Assembly: GCA_942159475.1 (NCBI GenBank)
Contig: OW804095.1
Location: 53,906,773 to 53,970,772, forward strand
Reading direction: 5' to 3'
Source of the DNA: Sthenelais limicola
Lineage: Eukaryota; Annelida; Polychaeta; Phyllodocida; Sigalionidae
DNA length: 64,000 bases
Program-made: the position numbers and the translations under genes
The notes under the pieces: generated by a model
What the model saw: only the letters and a program-made list of their open reading frames with translations
The model's database searches: none
What the model was told of the DNA's origin: nothing
In this document: piece after piece, positions 23,701-36,740 of the stretch
Layout: each line of letters opens with the position of its first letter
How positions within the stretch are numbered: position 1 is the stretch's first letter

Positions 23701-26700
23701 TGGTGCAGGAAATTATTCTATTACATTAAAAATGATATTACAATATTCTTTCATTTCATAATGCCTAATTCTGGCACTGTTGCCTCTAATGAACAAATAA
23801 AATGTAGCCATTTTCATTATTTGATACCCGCAGCTCCATCTATACACACTCTAATCTCGTACCCCTACATTTTCCTTGCACCACACCAATTTCAGCCCGA
23901 AAAGCATTATTATGCATATCCAATCCTATCATTGTAGTTCAGCATGGAAATAAATGCATAATAAAAACTAAAGATAAATTAAGTACAGGAGTTTACGTAG
24001 TGGCTTATATTCACTAGATGGTGATTTTTCTATTTAAAAAAAACTAGGTCAGAAGCAGGTACTTGGGCGATATTTCATCAAAATCAAAATATTGATGCTG
24101 CATGTATAGAAGACCACCACAAAATTGACTAAGAAATCAATTTGCGACCGTGGAAAACACACATTTTAAAAGATATTCTTGATTTCGCCGCATTCTCACC
24201 AACAGTGGAACTGATATATATGATATATATATATTTTTTATTTCATTTACAGGCCAATACATTAATTACAATCAATAGTTAGAAAAAGACGCAATTGTCG
24301 TTCAACGACGTGTTTCGAGCGTTGCCTATTAATAGTCTCAATACCTCATTAACTACGAAAAATATATTATTATTATATTATACAAATATTATTAGCCTGA
24401 ACTCTATTAATTTCAGTTGACTCTTTATGCGTGTGCATAAGAACGAAAACTGATATATTATATATGTGTCAGGCTATCAAAGTGTGCGTGAGATTAGTCT
24501 GCATTATATTATTTGTGTCAGGGTCTTATATGCATATATTATTCCCAGTCTCGTGTCTAGATGAGACTGCCAAATTAACTCATTTTATTGCACCACCGAC
24601 CTCTTCTTATGAATTGACGGTTCATAACTATTTTAAAGGTTTCATAATATCTAGATCTTATGGAGACCTCTATAATATATTGAAAAACTGACATGATAGA
24701 GCACTTTTATGTCGTATTTAGCGTAATAATGTTGCGAAAGCATTGCATCTTGACACGTAGGCCTCTTTCACGGTGATTTAAATTCTAAGTGAACATAGTT
24801 TCTATTCATTTTCAAAAGGATTATCATCAGTATCGGTCAATTTGATACTGGACTCGAGACAAGTAAGATAACCTCATTCGCTTAACCTTGATTAAAAGTG
24901 CGTCCGGTATGCTGAACATTGGATCACAGATATGGGATATCATTCTAGATCTAGGTAAAGGAAGGAGGCCTTCTGCAAATATAGAAATGTTATCCATCCG
25001 TAACTTATTGCTTCAATCTTTGTTAGAAAATACTTCTGATATCATCGTCAACATATTATATTTATGTTTCATTTACATGCCTGCATGTCTACAGCAGAGA
25101 AAATATGGGCTATCGTATATATTGTTTTGTCATATCTTATGTATTATTGATACGAGTCATCCATTTTCTTTAAAAATGCAAGATATTAAAAAATTCCAAT
25201 ATAATTTTTTTCCAATTTTAAGAGATCCATCATTTCGAACATTTTCCGTATAGCCATAACACTCAACATATTTCAAATCTAGTCGGGGTTCCAACATGTC
25301 TGTACAGAAGGGCGGGGAATTTCTTGATCAGCAATCTTTCTCCTCACTGAGAAGTCAATGACCAATACACACAACCTTAATTTTCGAATAAATTGTTTCT
25401 GTTGTGTAGCACATTTAAACACAGGTTTAGTGGCTGTAAGTTTGACAATATTATTTTGACTGAAAAAACCCTATATATATATACATAGGAGTCTATACCG
25501 ACAAGATCTGCACATTTAGATGAAATATTGAAGTGTTATCAATATGCAACATATCGAAGAAACCCATCTTCCCCTAACTCACCTCGTAAGACAAGGCCTT
25601 GTTTTAACAACCAATAAAGATAAGTTTGGCCTGCAGACTCCAAGGCGCCAGGACAACAACCAATAACGCTTCAATTTCCCCTTCTGACGTCACACCGTGA
25701 TAAGGAAGACCGAAGATCGGCTGATGAACAGGCAGTTTCACCCCAGACTTGCGACAAGAGATGACAAACGTCGGACTCGGAGCAAAATAATATTCCCCAA
25801 AGAATCAGGGCCTTTAATTAGGAATATTTAAATCGCTTATCTTTGTTCCTGCTATGACGGAACAGCTTCGGTGTTTTGTTCTCTGAGAGGACAAATGATG
25901 AAGGTTTTCTATTTGTAAAATAGGGATTATTTTACAAAGTCCATTTTCGTTTAAAATCGCCACATCAAATACAATTGAGCGCTGAAGAAAGAGTTTGAGA
26001 TAAACTTGAGTGATTTAAAATTTTGAATATTGAATACAGATTCTTGTAACATGAGACGCAAAATTAATATGAATTAAGAGTAATTTATAGTCTTTTTCTA
26101 GCAGTGATCTCTGAAAAAGTGCAAACAATTAATGTATAAAGATGTCGCTGAATAGAGATTTGCAGTAGACTGTTGCAGTTGGTGACCCTAGAAAACGACT
26201 TTTTACACTGTTTTACTGATCACAAATCCTGCTCCAGGGGTTGATCAATATCGTGTTAGAAAATCTATATGAGAGAGTAAACCATGGTATCATGGTTTAC
26301 AGAACTCTCGTGGGACCCTCACATGGGGCCATGAACAGTTCAAAGAAGGGAAAATAGAGTATCAAGATTACGTAATGAGTTGCCATGCAATTTCTACGCA
26401 AATGAAATTAGATTTGAGTCGTCTGAAGACACTGATATTAAAGACGATAGAATTGGCATGGTGTCATTTCGTCCTCTATAAACTAAGATTAACATCAATA
26501 TTTACTAGGGGGACACCGATGGGGACATCGATGGCATAACAACCCTTATACAGAGTTAACTCGGCGTCCACATATTTGACCACAGGCATCTCAAGTGAAC
26601 CTCTATTTTTTATCCTTTGCTGAGGTCGATAACGCATTGCAAAATAAGGGACATTAAGACAGGAATATTGCATAATAAACCAAATAATCTGGGTAAAATT

Positions 26701-28069
26701 CCCTTTGGATTGATGGCTCACTAAATTTATTTTTTACGACTTTTCATAAAGCTATAGCTGTACGCATGTTATTTAAATTATATGCTAAAAACGCTCCCTG
26801 GTGGCCAGAAAGCTACTCATTTCAAAAGGGTGTCATGGGTCATTCGACAGCCCGTGACCCCTTGTATTTTGTGTGGATCTAGGGGAAAATTGTACTCCAC
26901 GACCCCGCTTGGCCCATAGATATAATTATAAACTATACAATCGTTAATTGATTGGGTCATCGATCTAGATGGCCAGTTTGCAAAAAGATTCGCGTCTTAT
27001 CGGTTCAACAGTTCCCCACGTAAAAGGAAAAAAAAGTTTCCCACGTGATTTCCTTATACCTACTCGATGTGCTAAATTTATAATACTATTGTGAGAAATG
27101 ATCTAAGCTACGTCATGTGAGTACTACTGACACAGATATGACTGGTTAAAAGCCCTTGAACTTTAGATGTTGGTCAAATATTTGCATTGGATATCGTAGA
27201 AACATCTACTTTTCTCGTTGCAACATATTGTCGAATCCTTAAATAATTCTGATGCAACTCACACGAGTGACGCTCGGCTCGTCCCCGATCTATGAAGGGA
27301 TAGAATGGAGTGGGAATTAATGGTATGACGGGCAATACTATAATATATAAGAGAACGTGGGTGTTACTTGACACAGTATACTTTCTTATCCTATTCATCG
27401 AGTATTACTTGACTTTGTAAAGCAAGGTTTACTTGATCGAATTTTCACCTCTCGGACTAGGTGAAGTTTGATAATAACATGATCAATTTTTGTTGGCTAT
27501 CATGTAGACGATGAATTGTATTTTGTAGATATGATTTAAATTAGTAAATTTTCTTTCCGCAATTAATTTGGTAACGGAAAGTTAGAATTATATTATTATT
27601 AATCTGCCCAGTCTTCGCCTCAGGACTATGCACCGGCATCTCTCACAAGTTTTTTTTGAAATATTTTATAGTGTTTTATAGTGTTTGTATGTATTTGGTA
27701 TAGACATTGCGGCTAGAGATGAAAAACTGTATTTCCCATGCAGAAATATACGCACATTATGATTCAAGAAACGGTGAACAAATAGTATGTCTATATGACC
27801 GAGCTATATAAAAAGAAATATTCATTCTTTGGAAATTTTCCTACCTTATCAACATACAAATAGTCCACATTTACTTTTGACATTTTGAATATTTATACGG
27901 TTATGTTGAAATAATGTTATTCATACATAATGACCGTCCTTCTGCACAAACATTCATAGTGACCTCGACCTATTTAATTGAGAAAAGCGTGGATCAATTT
28001 ATCACAGTAAATATACAACATCATATCTGGGTTAGGCAGGGAAAGAAGAGACACAGCTCTCGCTGCGAG
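23701..28069. other. Gene-free stretch upstream of the P450 gene
   Basis: AT-rich DNA with no recognised exon on either strand. The open frame at 24888-25253 is low-complexity A+T translation with no motif, and the minus-strand frame at 26476-26721 is likewise unsupported. A TGACGTCA palindrome occurs at about 25685. Confidence 0.45.
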
Positions 28070-28079
28070 TATATATATT
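28070..28079 (+). promoter_or_regulatory. TATA box candidate for the P450 gene
   Basis: TATATATATT lies 80 bases before the P450 start codon, so transcription would begin near 28,100 and give a 5' UTR of about 60 bases. The ATG at 28082 would fall upstream of that start. Confidence 0.45.
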
Positions 28080-28158
28080 GCATGTCTGCGGTAGAAGGTG
28101 CATTGCAAATCAAGTCCAACTCCTGAAACCTCACTCGGACACAGAACATCATTCCCAA

Positions 28159-31100
28159 ATGGAAGCATTACAATGGATTCTCCTCGTCTTAATAGCATTT
28201 GGAACCTATTTTTATGTAAGTTTATAGGATTCTTTAATACTTATATTTTCATTGTTAAATGTCCCAAACGCTTTTGAAAAAAATTTGTTAAGGCATGGCA
28301 TCAAACCTTTTAAAACGTCATGACTTAAGTCCTCTCAACATTGCAGTTATTCATTTCAACATTAATTTTGTGACTATTCTTTTTAGCTTAGTCTGTCTTA
28401 ATCGTCTTCACCTTATGCAAGAATATCCCTACCGTGATAATGAAAAGTCTGTATTGAATTTGTTATAGCTGAATTTTTCACTTTAATTTTCATCTATTTA
28501 TATATTTCTTTTATATTGAAGCTAAAACTCCGCAGGCCCCCTAGCTTTCCTCCTGGTCCACCAGTCATTCCTCTCCTTGGCAGCATCCCATTTCTAAAAT
28601 ATGGAGGGGACAAGTTCCATAAGGAATTTGATCAGCTATCAAAGAAATATGGCAGTGTCTTCTCTCTCGCGCTTGGCCATACGTAAGTACAACTATCTTG
28701 AGTACACATTTGTAACATTGATCAAAGTATTGCAAAGAGAGGTTTAAAATGGAAGTATGAAATGTTACAATATGCATGTCTTAGTACTAAAGGCCCACGT
28801 ACAAGACCAAGATTTACTATCATTTAGATGAATGCAAATCTATCCTTGATCCTGGGGTTTGTGTCTTTTCTCGGAACATATTTAAAGGAAGATGGAGACC
28901 TTCTTTTAAATAATTGTGGTGGATTGCTAAATAAACCAGGGTTGAACATTTTCTCATACATCCCTTGGCCAATTTTGTATACTAGATATAATACCTTACA
29001 TTTTGGCATGCATTTCTTCTATGCCATAAAGAATGATTTATTTAGAATGTCAATCTACTTTTTCAGCTGGATTGTGGTTTTAAACGATTATGAATCCATA
29101 AAGGAAGCATTAGTCGACAAAGCAAAGCAATTTTCAGGACGCATTGACGATCCACGATTTGACAAGCTCCATCCTATTCCAAACGTCAAAGGTTAGTAAA
29201 TTGGAACAATATTCCCCATCAATTAATTCATGCTTTTAGGAATACCAGCTTTTACAGTTAATAGTCGTACCAGGGCGCCCTGATTCGTATATATCACAAC
29301 AATACATGTATATTTCCATGCGTTATACCGCGACTGAATGGGTTATTCACTTTGAGCGGGAAGAATACGCACATTTAATAGCTTTGCGGGTTCTGTGCGC
29401 GTTGTATAAAGTATAGAAGGTGAATTTGGCACATACCGAGTTTCGTCATTTTGCAAAGACTAATTTCTTTTAATTCGCTGATTGGACACAGCTGAATAGT
29501 AACGGCATGTGCATAGATTTGAAGATGGTCATTCCCAATCTGCCAGCTGTAGATTTTGTAAGAAAGTGTGATACTTTCCGATTAGTAGGCCTTATTCCTT
29601 TATTTTGGTAGCAGTGTGGAGTAAATATAGAACCGCAACTCGGAGGTGGTATCAAGGCTGTTTCCCCATAGGCGCTTGAAAAAATGTCTTCTCAACGGAG
29701 TACGGACATAATCCCGCCAGTGAAAAAACCCCCAGCCATAACCCCGCCGTCAGAACCCCCCAAGGCAAAACCCCTCCAGCCAATATTCCCCCTATGCCAA
29801 TACCCCACCCGTCAGAACCCCACCATACCATAACCCTGCCAAAGTATTTTATTCAACATGGAGTGGTAACATAGTAAGGTATTTTAGACAAATACATTGC
29901 GAAATTCCTCTACTAGAAAGATATAACGTGTTGTGGATTTGGGTAGGACCTAAACATGGAGAATGTGGGATAAATATAATCTGGAGAGAAAGAGAGAGAT
30001 AAGAGGAAGAGAGATACAGGCGAGACAAGACAGAGGGGCAGAGGGAGAGAGATACAGGTGACGGAAGAGAGAGATGGGATGATAGAAGGGGAAGAGAGAG
30101 GGAGAAGAGAGAATGACAGAACTGATGAGAGAAGAGAGGGGAAAGAGAGAGGGGAGAGAGGAAGAGAGACACATGAGAAAAAAAGAAAAGCGGGAGAGAG
30201 AGCCAGGTTGGAGAAGAGAGAGAGGAGGCAGAGAGGGGGAGAGACGGGGAGAGACAAGTAAAGAGAGATTTTTCTCGCGGAAAAAGCTCGATACCAGCTC
30301 CTCATGCTGTTCTCTCATATTAAAATATATTTATTGTCCCGGCTAAATATCCTTGTAAATAACACACAATATTGTTTATGTCCTCAAAGTGATTGAGCAC
30401 TAAACAACACATATTTTTCCAAATGAAAACCACCGATAGTACACAACAATAAAATAATTCTAGTACCCAGTCATTATTTTGATTAATGTACTGACTGAAC
30501 AAATGGTAATTAGGAATGTTTCGAATATATTCTGTGGTTCTAGAGTCGTTTAGTTAGAGTTGTTAAACTGTCGCTCGTTTTGGGTCTAAATTGTTTTAAT
30601 AGTAAATTAAGCTCCATGACTTCGTACCTGAACCAACTTTTCATTTTCTTCATCAGCATCCTTTGTATGCATGCATTTGACCAATTGAATACATATGTTA
30701 TATTTTAACTTTCAGGTATTCTGGACGGGGACTATTCAGAAGAGTGGGTACGTCAACGACACAATGCATTGATGCTACTAAGAAACTTTGGATGGGGCAA
30801 GAAAGGTATTGCTGAAAAAATGTCTGAGGAGAGGGACCTTCTTCTGGAGTCGCTCAGAGACAGCAACGAAAAGCCTTTCAATCCTAACTTCATGATTAAT
30901 ATCTCAGTTATGAACATTATTCTTTCAATGCTTTTAGCCGAAAGATTCGATCATAATGACAGCAAAATGAAAAGCTTAATACGCCATCTCGATGGGATTG
31001 TTTCCGCCGGTTCTCAAGGGAGTGAATGGGACTATGTGCCTGGAATTCAGAGCTTAATTCCGGGCTACAGCAAAGCGGTTGAAAAAGTCGTCACTGACGG

Positions 31101-32233
31101 GAAGGCTTTGTATGATTTTATCTCCGTTGAGGTAGAAAAAAGAGAAAAAATAGTTAACGAAAATCAAATAGATCAACCGAGGGATTTCATTGAGAATTAC
31201 CTCCTCGAATTAAAAGGAGTAGAATCAGGAAAGGCAAGGATTTCTCAGGACTGGTTGAAGGACATCTGTGTTGACTTCTTCCTCGCTGGTTCAGAGACAA
31301 CGACGACGACTTTAAAGTGGGCCTTGCTTTATATGGTGCACAATCTAGATGTTCAGACAAAGATCCAAGAAGAAATTGATGAAGTTATCGGAAAACCAAC
31401 TGGTAGAGGGATGACCTCACTGTCTGACCGAGAGAAGCTTCCGTATACTGACGCTGCTATCATGGAAATGCAGCGTATTACATCCATTGTGCCAATGGCT
31501 TTAATTCACAAAACAACAGCCGATGTTGAGTTAAGGGGCTACAAAATACCAAAAGACACTCAGGTACTTGGTGTTTGAATAGTTGGTACACATTAAAGGA
31601 TTGTTCGCTAACAACTGAATTAGTACATGCCTATTAAAAGCAGCCTGCTATAAAAGCTTTTAAAGTGGATATGAAGACAAAAATATCATTCCCATGTAAG
31701 CTTTCTCTGGCTGATTCAAACTGTTCTTTTGCATATTAAAATTTAATTTTTATCCTTTGTTTTAGGTTCGCTATAACATTTACTCTGTCCTCCATGATGC
31801 AAAGTATTGGGACGAACCATACACCCTCAAGCCGGAGAGGTTTCTAGAAAATGGAAAGGTGACCAAGAACGACAAATGGGTACCTTTTGGCATGGGTAGG
31901 CAATGTGTTTGCTTTTACATTCTGGTCACTGAATATCTTGCGATTGCGTGTTTATCATTATTTGATGTCCCTTTCCTATTATGTGCTCAATTAAAATCCC
32001 AATGTTTCATTGTCCTTGACTTACACTGCATCTCCACTCTTCATTTAGGTCGCCGTATGTGTCTTGGAGAACAGCTGGCACGACAAGAACTGTTTATGTT
32101 CTTCACAGCTATCATTCACTCATTCAGGATTAGGATCCCGGACGGAGTGGATCTTCCATGTCTTGAACCAGCGATATCTGGGGTTATTTTAGTACCACCG
32201 CAAGTGGAATACATATATGAACCAAGATTCTAA
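28159..32233 (+). CDS. Cytochrome P450, CYP2-clan, microsomal (complete, 501 aa, six coding exons)
   Basis: Coding exons are 28159-28215, 28522-28682, 29067-29191, 30716-31563, 31766-31895 and 32049-32233. All have GT-AG borders and the phases add up to 502 codons with TAA. The start gives a 19-residue hydrophobic ER anchor (MEALQWILLVLIAFGTYFY) followed by LKLRRPPSFPPGPP, the basic and proline-rich hinge. Family landmarks are present in order: helix C W125-x3-R129, helix I AGSETT (305-310), ExxR EMQR (365-368), PERF (420-423) and the haem loop PFGMGRRMCLG (437-447) with ligand Cys445. It should be a membrane-bound monooxygenase needing P450 reductase; the substrate cannot be read from sequence. 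Length is typical of the family. Exon 4 is unusually long (848 nt). Vertebrate CYP2 genes have nine exons, so introns differ. It looks intact and functional. Confidence 0.93.
29700..29836 (+). repeat. C-rich degenerate repeat in P450 intron 3
   Basis: A run of imperfect units built on CCATAACCCCGCC and CCGTCAGAACCCC, with few G residues. No coding potential is visible; it looks like a decayed minisatellite. Confidence 0.5.
29982..30268 (+). repeat. Long polypurine (GA-rich) tract in P450 intron 3
   Basis: About 290 bases of almost pure A and G on the plus strand, built from GAGAGA, GGGAGA and GAAGAGAG units with only scattered pyrimidines. It generates long open frames on both strands (poly-Arg/Glu and poly-Leu/Ser) that are composition artefacts. 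Such tracts can adopt triplex structures. Confidence 0.9.
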
Positions 32234-32687
32234 GATAGAGATATAAGCTTATCAGTAAATACTAGACGAGAACAGTTGTACTGCAACTGTTGACTGTTGT
32301 TGACGTTAAAGCGATTAATTGAACAATGCGAAGCTTTATATTTAGATTTTAATATATTTCTTATACCTATATTAGAAGTTACCAGTGGTAGATGAGAACA
32401 CTCCCAGTGATTATATTGTTTTGCTTTGGTACTAGCAACGAGAGTAAAATGTCCCTTTACTCTGGTTGGTACTAGTAGAATGTTTAATATATTTTAAACG
32501 TTTATTGCCATGGGTGTTTTACACCATTTACCTTTTGCCTGTTTATTGTATCTTTTGTATCTAAAGATTTGTATTCAGCAAAGACATTATGAGGTAAACT
32601 ACCTCCTTACACCAACATTTGAGAAGCTGACCTTCGCCGAGCAGTCAGTGCCTAGTTGGTCTGTTTCACTTTCATGTTCCAAGAGTG

Positions 32688-32693
32688 AATAAA
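32688..32693 (+). terminator. Poly(A) signal AATAAA of the P450 gene
   Basis: The first good AATAAA after the P450 stop codon, implying a 3' UTR of about 470 bases. Confidence 0.5.
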
Positions 32694-32848
32694 GCTGTGA
32701 TATCAAGAACTATGTCTGGTTTTAATTTGCCATGTTGAGTTAGAACCAATAGCTGGATTAGTGAGGCTAGTGATACTTCATCGCATTGGTTGGGGAAAGC
32801 AATGGCAAGCACCGTTCACTATGCCAAAATAAGTACACACACATATAT

Positions 32849-33153
32849 TGTTGTAGTCGGGGTCAGGAGGCGGGGGACAAGTGATGTATTGGGGTACATT
32901 CGTCTCCCGCCTGGGGGCACTGGGGGTCTCACACTGTGAGTGAGCATGGGACCATGGGGGGAGGGACTATAAATAGGGGAGGGAAACAGGGGTAACGCCA
33001 GTTGGCGCCCGGGCAGGGAATAGAGTAGAGCTCCCCAGAACACTTCAGGAAGAATAAAACAGACTGATCACTACCTGTACTTTTGACTTGGAGTCACCTT
33101 CTTGCGGCGATAAACGCTCGACGGCCCTGCCGGGCAGATTTCCCCTCACCAAC
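32849..33153 (+). mobile_element. Solo-LTR candidate
   Basis: It begins TGTTGTAGTCGGGG, has a GC-rich first half, TATAAATA at 32968-32975, AATAAA at 33053-33058 and ends around CCCTCACCAAC. That is the U3-R-U5 order of an LTR in plus orientation. A stretch reading TGGCGCCCGGGCAGGGAA at 33003-33020 resembles a tRNA-Lys-type primer binding site, but it sits between the TATA box and the AATAAA, where a binding site should not be. No target duplication is visible and no matching second LTR was found, so the edges are approximate. Confidence 0.4.
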
Positions 33154-33283
33154 TCAAGTAATTAGAAACCCAGAGGTCCCAGGTGGTGCGATCCCCATCC
33201 TGGGAGGATACAACCTCTGCTATTGTCCCAACCCCTCAGTAATTTATAAGTAACTAAAGGTGACCTAGTAAGACACTTGGAGA

Positions 33284-33307
33284 CGAGCCGAGCCGAGCCG
33301 AGCCGAG
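33284..33307 (+). repeat. (GAGCC)n microsatellite
   Basis: Nearly five perfect tandem units of CGAGC. Confidence 0.8.
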
Positions 33308-35229
33308 AGACGGAGACAAGCCGAACTACCACATATAAGACGACAACCATGTTCTCTTCACATTTATTTAATCGATCCTCTGAAACAATTGATGGTGACA
33401 ACAATATATATATATGGTAGACTCTCACGAAACTGATAGCCTAAAAAAGTCTAAAATCATCCCTCAAACACACAAAGCAAGGTAAAAATGAATGATGACA
33501 GAATTCTGTGCAGTAGTATTATGATCGATAATGCGTTTATCAGTGGTAAGGGGTCACAGGGATTTCAGATATAGATTCTCAAAAAAGTAGCATTTTTAAG
33601 GTTTTTTTTGTTAATGAAATAAGATAGGCACGTTTAAAAACAAATTATTTTGTTGTGACAACTCTATTTATTTGTTTTTACTAATTCACTTTTACTATTT
33701 TTGTAAGTGAGACTCCATGAGGGATTAATATGCAGCTTGTTTCTTTTCACCTTACAAGACCTATACGAAAGAGAAAAACAAACAAAATTCAGGTAAACTT
33801 CAAAATCTAAGTGCTTAAATGAAAAGATATTCCTAATTTGACATAGTGTTTCTTGGTGAAAAATGCTTCATCAACAAATTAGAAATCATAACGATGAGAA
33901 TGTAAGTTAACATTATACCTATGAATGAGTGGAAACATTCTTAAAAACATCTGAGATTGAAAACACACAGAATGGATGCATTAATTGGTAATTGGGCCAT
34001 AATATTATGAGATATGAGATAATCATCAGATGTGTATTCTTAATTTTATGCCTGGAATTATTGGGTATATAATTGCAGATAAGGCACTTAGATTCGATTT
34101 GGTTATGTAAAACATTATAAATGGAGTTCTTTTAGAGTTTAGGTCCCGCTCTTTTACCACTATGTTCTTATGAAAACCCTTCAAACAAATATGCTTGCAA
34201 TCATTATTGAATATATCTATTTATATCAATTTTACCAGCGTATCCTAGTATAGTCTCCCTTAAAATCGATAGAGTAATTTGGCGTATGCATAAATAAGCA
34301 AGGTAATAATTATTTCTTCTCTAAAGAATATAAGCAAAATTCGTATAAATTTGTGATATGAATGGAAATATTCTCAAGAACATTTCAGATTAAAACATTA
34401 TACAATAATTCAGTATAGGACACAACAGCAAGCTTTTGCGTGCGGTCATGTTTGGAAATATGTAGGTTTTGAAGTCTGGTCGTTATTAGAAACCCATATA
34501 AAACCTTTAAAAATACAAACCATTCATTGATTTCCCATTAAATTGCCATTTATTGTCTTTAACATGCAATTAGGGTTGCATTTTACAGCTCAAAGGATCT
34601 TCTGATTTTAACAAGTTATAGAAAAATCAGTTATATCATTTTATATAACTAACCTTACGATAGAAAATAATTATAATAAATATTATGTACACTTTCAATG
34701 GTGGTTCTACTTCACATGAGGTAAATTCCCTTAGATTCGAAAACAACTCGGAAATCGGGGGAAAACCATTTCTTCCCTTGGTCAAAACTCAAATTTCCTG
34801 GTGACAGGAACGTTAAGAGCTGCTTTTTAACCTCAGTGTGGATATAAATAAAGGACAATGCACATCAAAATGGGATAGGCCGATCAATTTTCTTTTCTTT
34901 TCGTGAGAGATTTAGCCATAGAAGAAATATCGATACATGCTTTCCTCAAAACAATAAAAGCTCCTGAGTCTTCCCCTGATATACACTATGAGCTATATTG
35001 TTCTGAATTATTATTAAGTGAGAGTATCAATTGGAGACTGATGCACGTTGTCACAGTTGTATCAGTATGAAAAAAAAGTTCTGATGGTCAGGTGATTACC
35101 ATGGCATAATTAGGGTGAGAAGGAGGTCAGCGAAAGGGAGGCAGATACCTAGAGCTCTGGTTTAAAACACAAAATTATAATTAATTGGGGGTTCTTAAAA
35201 TCATCAGAATGCCCTAAAATAGCACTGTA
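33308..35229. other. Gene-free AT-rich stretch
   Basis: No exon, RNA gene or structured repeat is recognised. It lies between the LTR candidate and the Gypsy remnant and shares nothing obvious with either. Confidence 0.5.
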
Positions 35230-36740
35230 GCTCACCTGATCTGACAATCCTGCAACACTTCCTCATGACCTTGGCCAGTCTGCCGGCCCAGCAGCCGGCC
35301 CAGCAGCCCCCAGTAGCCCCTAGTAGCCTCCCATGGGTAGCTCTCCCTGGCTTTGCATGTCTTGTGCTTCCTCATCCCAACACGGAGAAAGAGCAGTTGG
35401 ATTGCCCCCATCCTCACCCCAAGAGGCCAACTTGCTTTCTTTGCCAATTTTGACATGCTGCAACTCTCCCTTGATGACTTTTGCCATGCCCCCCACCACG
35501 TCTCTGGTGAACAGTGGAAAGACTTGCTATTCTCAGATCCAGGACAAGTCCTTCTTCCTTACTGGGACTAACTGCATCCCATGTAATGTTCATTCTCGTC
35601 CATTTGCTGCCTTGATCTTCGTTCCCTGGGTGGCATAAGCAAACCCTTGCAAGTGTCTAGGTTGGAACACCTCCTGGGTATTCATCCAAATGGCCCCTGT
35701 GTATTATATCAACCATCCTCTGCTTGCTCTAGTAACATCCATGCTTAATATGCCCCCTTCGTCCAGTTTTGCTACAATGATCTTCAGTCTCAGAAATAAT
35801 GGTCCAAAATCTACTTCTATTTTCGTTTCTCCCAGTACTTCCACCAGTGATCCTCTAGCTCCTCTAGCTCCTGTGATTCTTGACCTAGAAAGCCTCAAAG
35901 GTGTTGGTTTATCCACCCGCTCCAAGGTCCACTTGCTTATTATAGTTGTGCAAACACCTGTGTCCACTACCCATTGGATGACCACGCCATTGCATTTCCC
36001 ATCCACCTCAATTCCTGCTGTAGAAGGATCTCATCAATCCTGAATGGCTGTCCTTCCTCATTACTCCTGGATACAAGCCTGAGTCCTGGAAGGGTAGGTG
36101 TGATGAGGTGGTGCTGCCTGACGAGGATTCCAACATTATTCAATCTGTCCAATATCCTCTGCTCAAACAAAGTTAGCAGCAGTGGCTAAACGTATGTGAC
36201 CTTGGGTTGGCTTGGACGACCATCTCAGATTGGTGAAACACTTCACTCGAAGATAGGCAAGCCATACCATCCTTTCCAAATTGTGTGCCAGGTTGTTCAC
36301 TGCCTCATCTTTATTTTGTTTTATCAACCTCAGCTGGGTACAAAGCTAACTGATCAGTGGGCTGATGGTGCTTGTCCAGCTCTTGAACAGGTTGCAGGAA
36401 CCTGTCCCTATCGTCAGGATCAACCTTATCCAGTATGGCAAGTGCTGATCCACCCTAGCTAGACCCCAGCTACAGGGCACATTCTCTAGTTGACCAATCG
36501 TTAAGGTCTGCCACAACTCTAAAATGATTCAGAAAATCATTAAGTGATAATTGTTGACTCATCACATGACCTTAATGCCATCTTGACTTCCAGTCCTGTC
36601 ACTGCATCCTTGGCCATCCATCTAGGTTGGCAAGCCTGGGATCCAAATCTAGGTCAGGATGTCCCTCTGCTTCATCAGAATTCACATTCAACCTCTGACC
36701 TTTCTCTGGCCTGGCAGTACTCCATCAGTCATTAGGCGTA
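35230..36740 (-). mobile_element. Degenerate Ty3/Gypsy-like retrotransposon fragment (gag to protease)
   Basis: Read on the minus strand, 36.7-36.3 kb gives pieces such as FRVVADLNDWSTRECAL and ALAILDKVDPDDRDRFLQP, the layout of a Gypsy gag capsid region. About 36.0-35.7 kb gives an aspartic-protease-like segment with VVDTGVCTTIIS (the DTG triad falls at 35956-35964) followed by hydrophobic strands. The pieces sit in different frames and are separated by stop codons, so the element is dead. The residue after DTG is Val rather than the usual Ala or Ser. Reverse transcriptase, integrase and flanking LTRs are not visible. The region is GC-richer than its surroundings, consistent with an insertion. 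Open frames on the opposite strand are shadows. Confidence 0.65.

Noticed and set aside
24888..25253. 121-codon plus-strand frame
   Set aside because: AT-rich low-information translation with no domain, start context or splice support.
29849..30318. Several overlapping open frames of 67-130 codons on both strands
   Set aside because: They are products of the GA-rich tract (poly-Ser/Leu or Arg/Glu) and have no protein-like composition.
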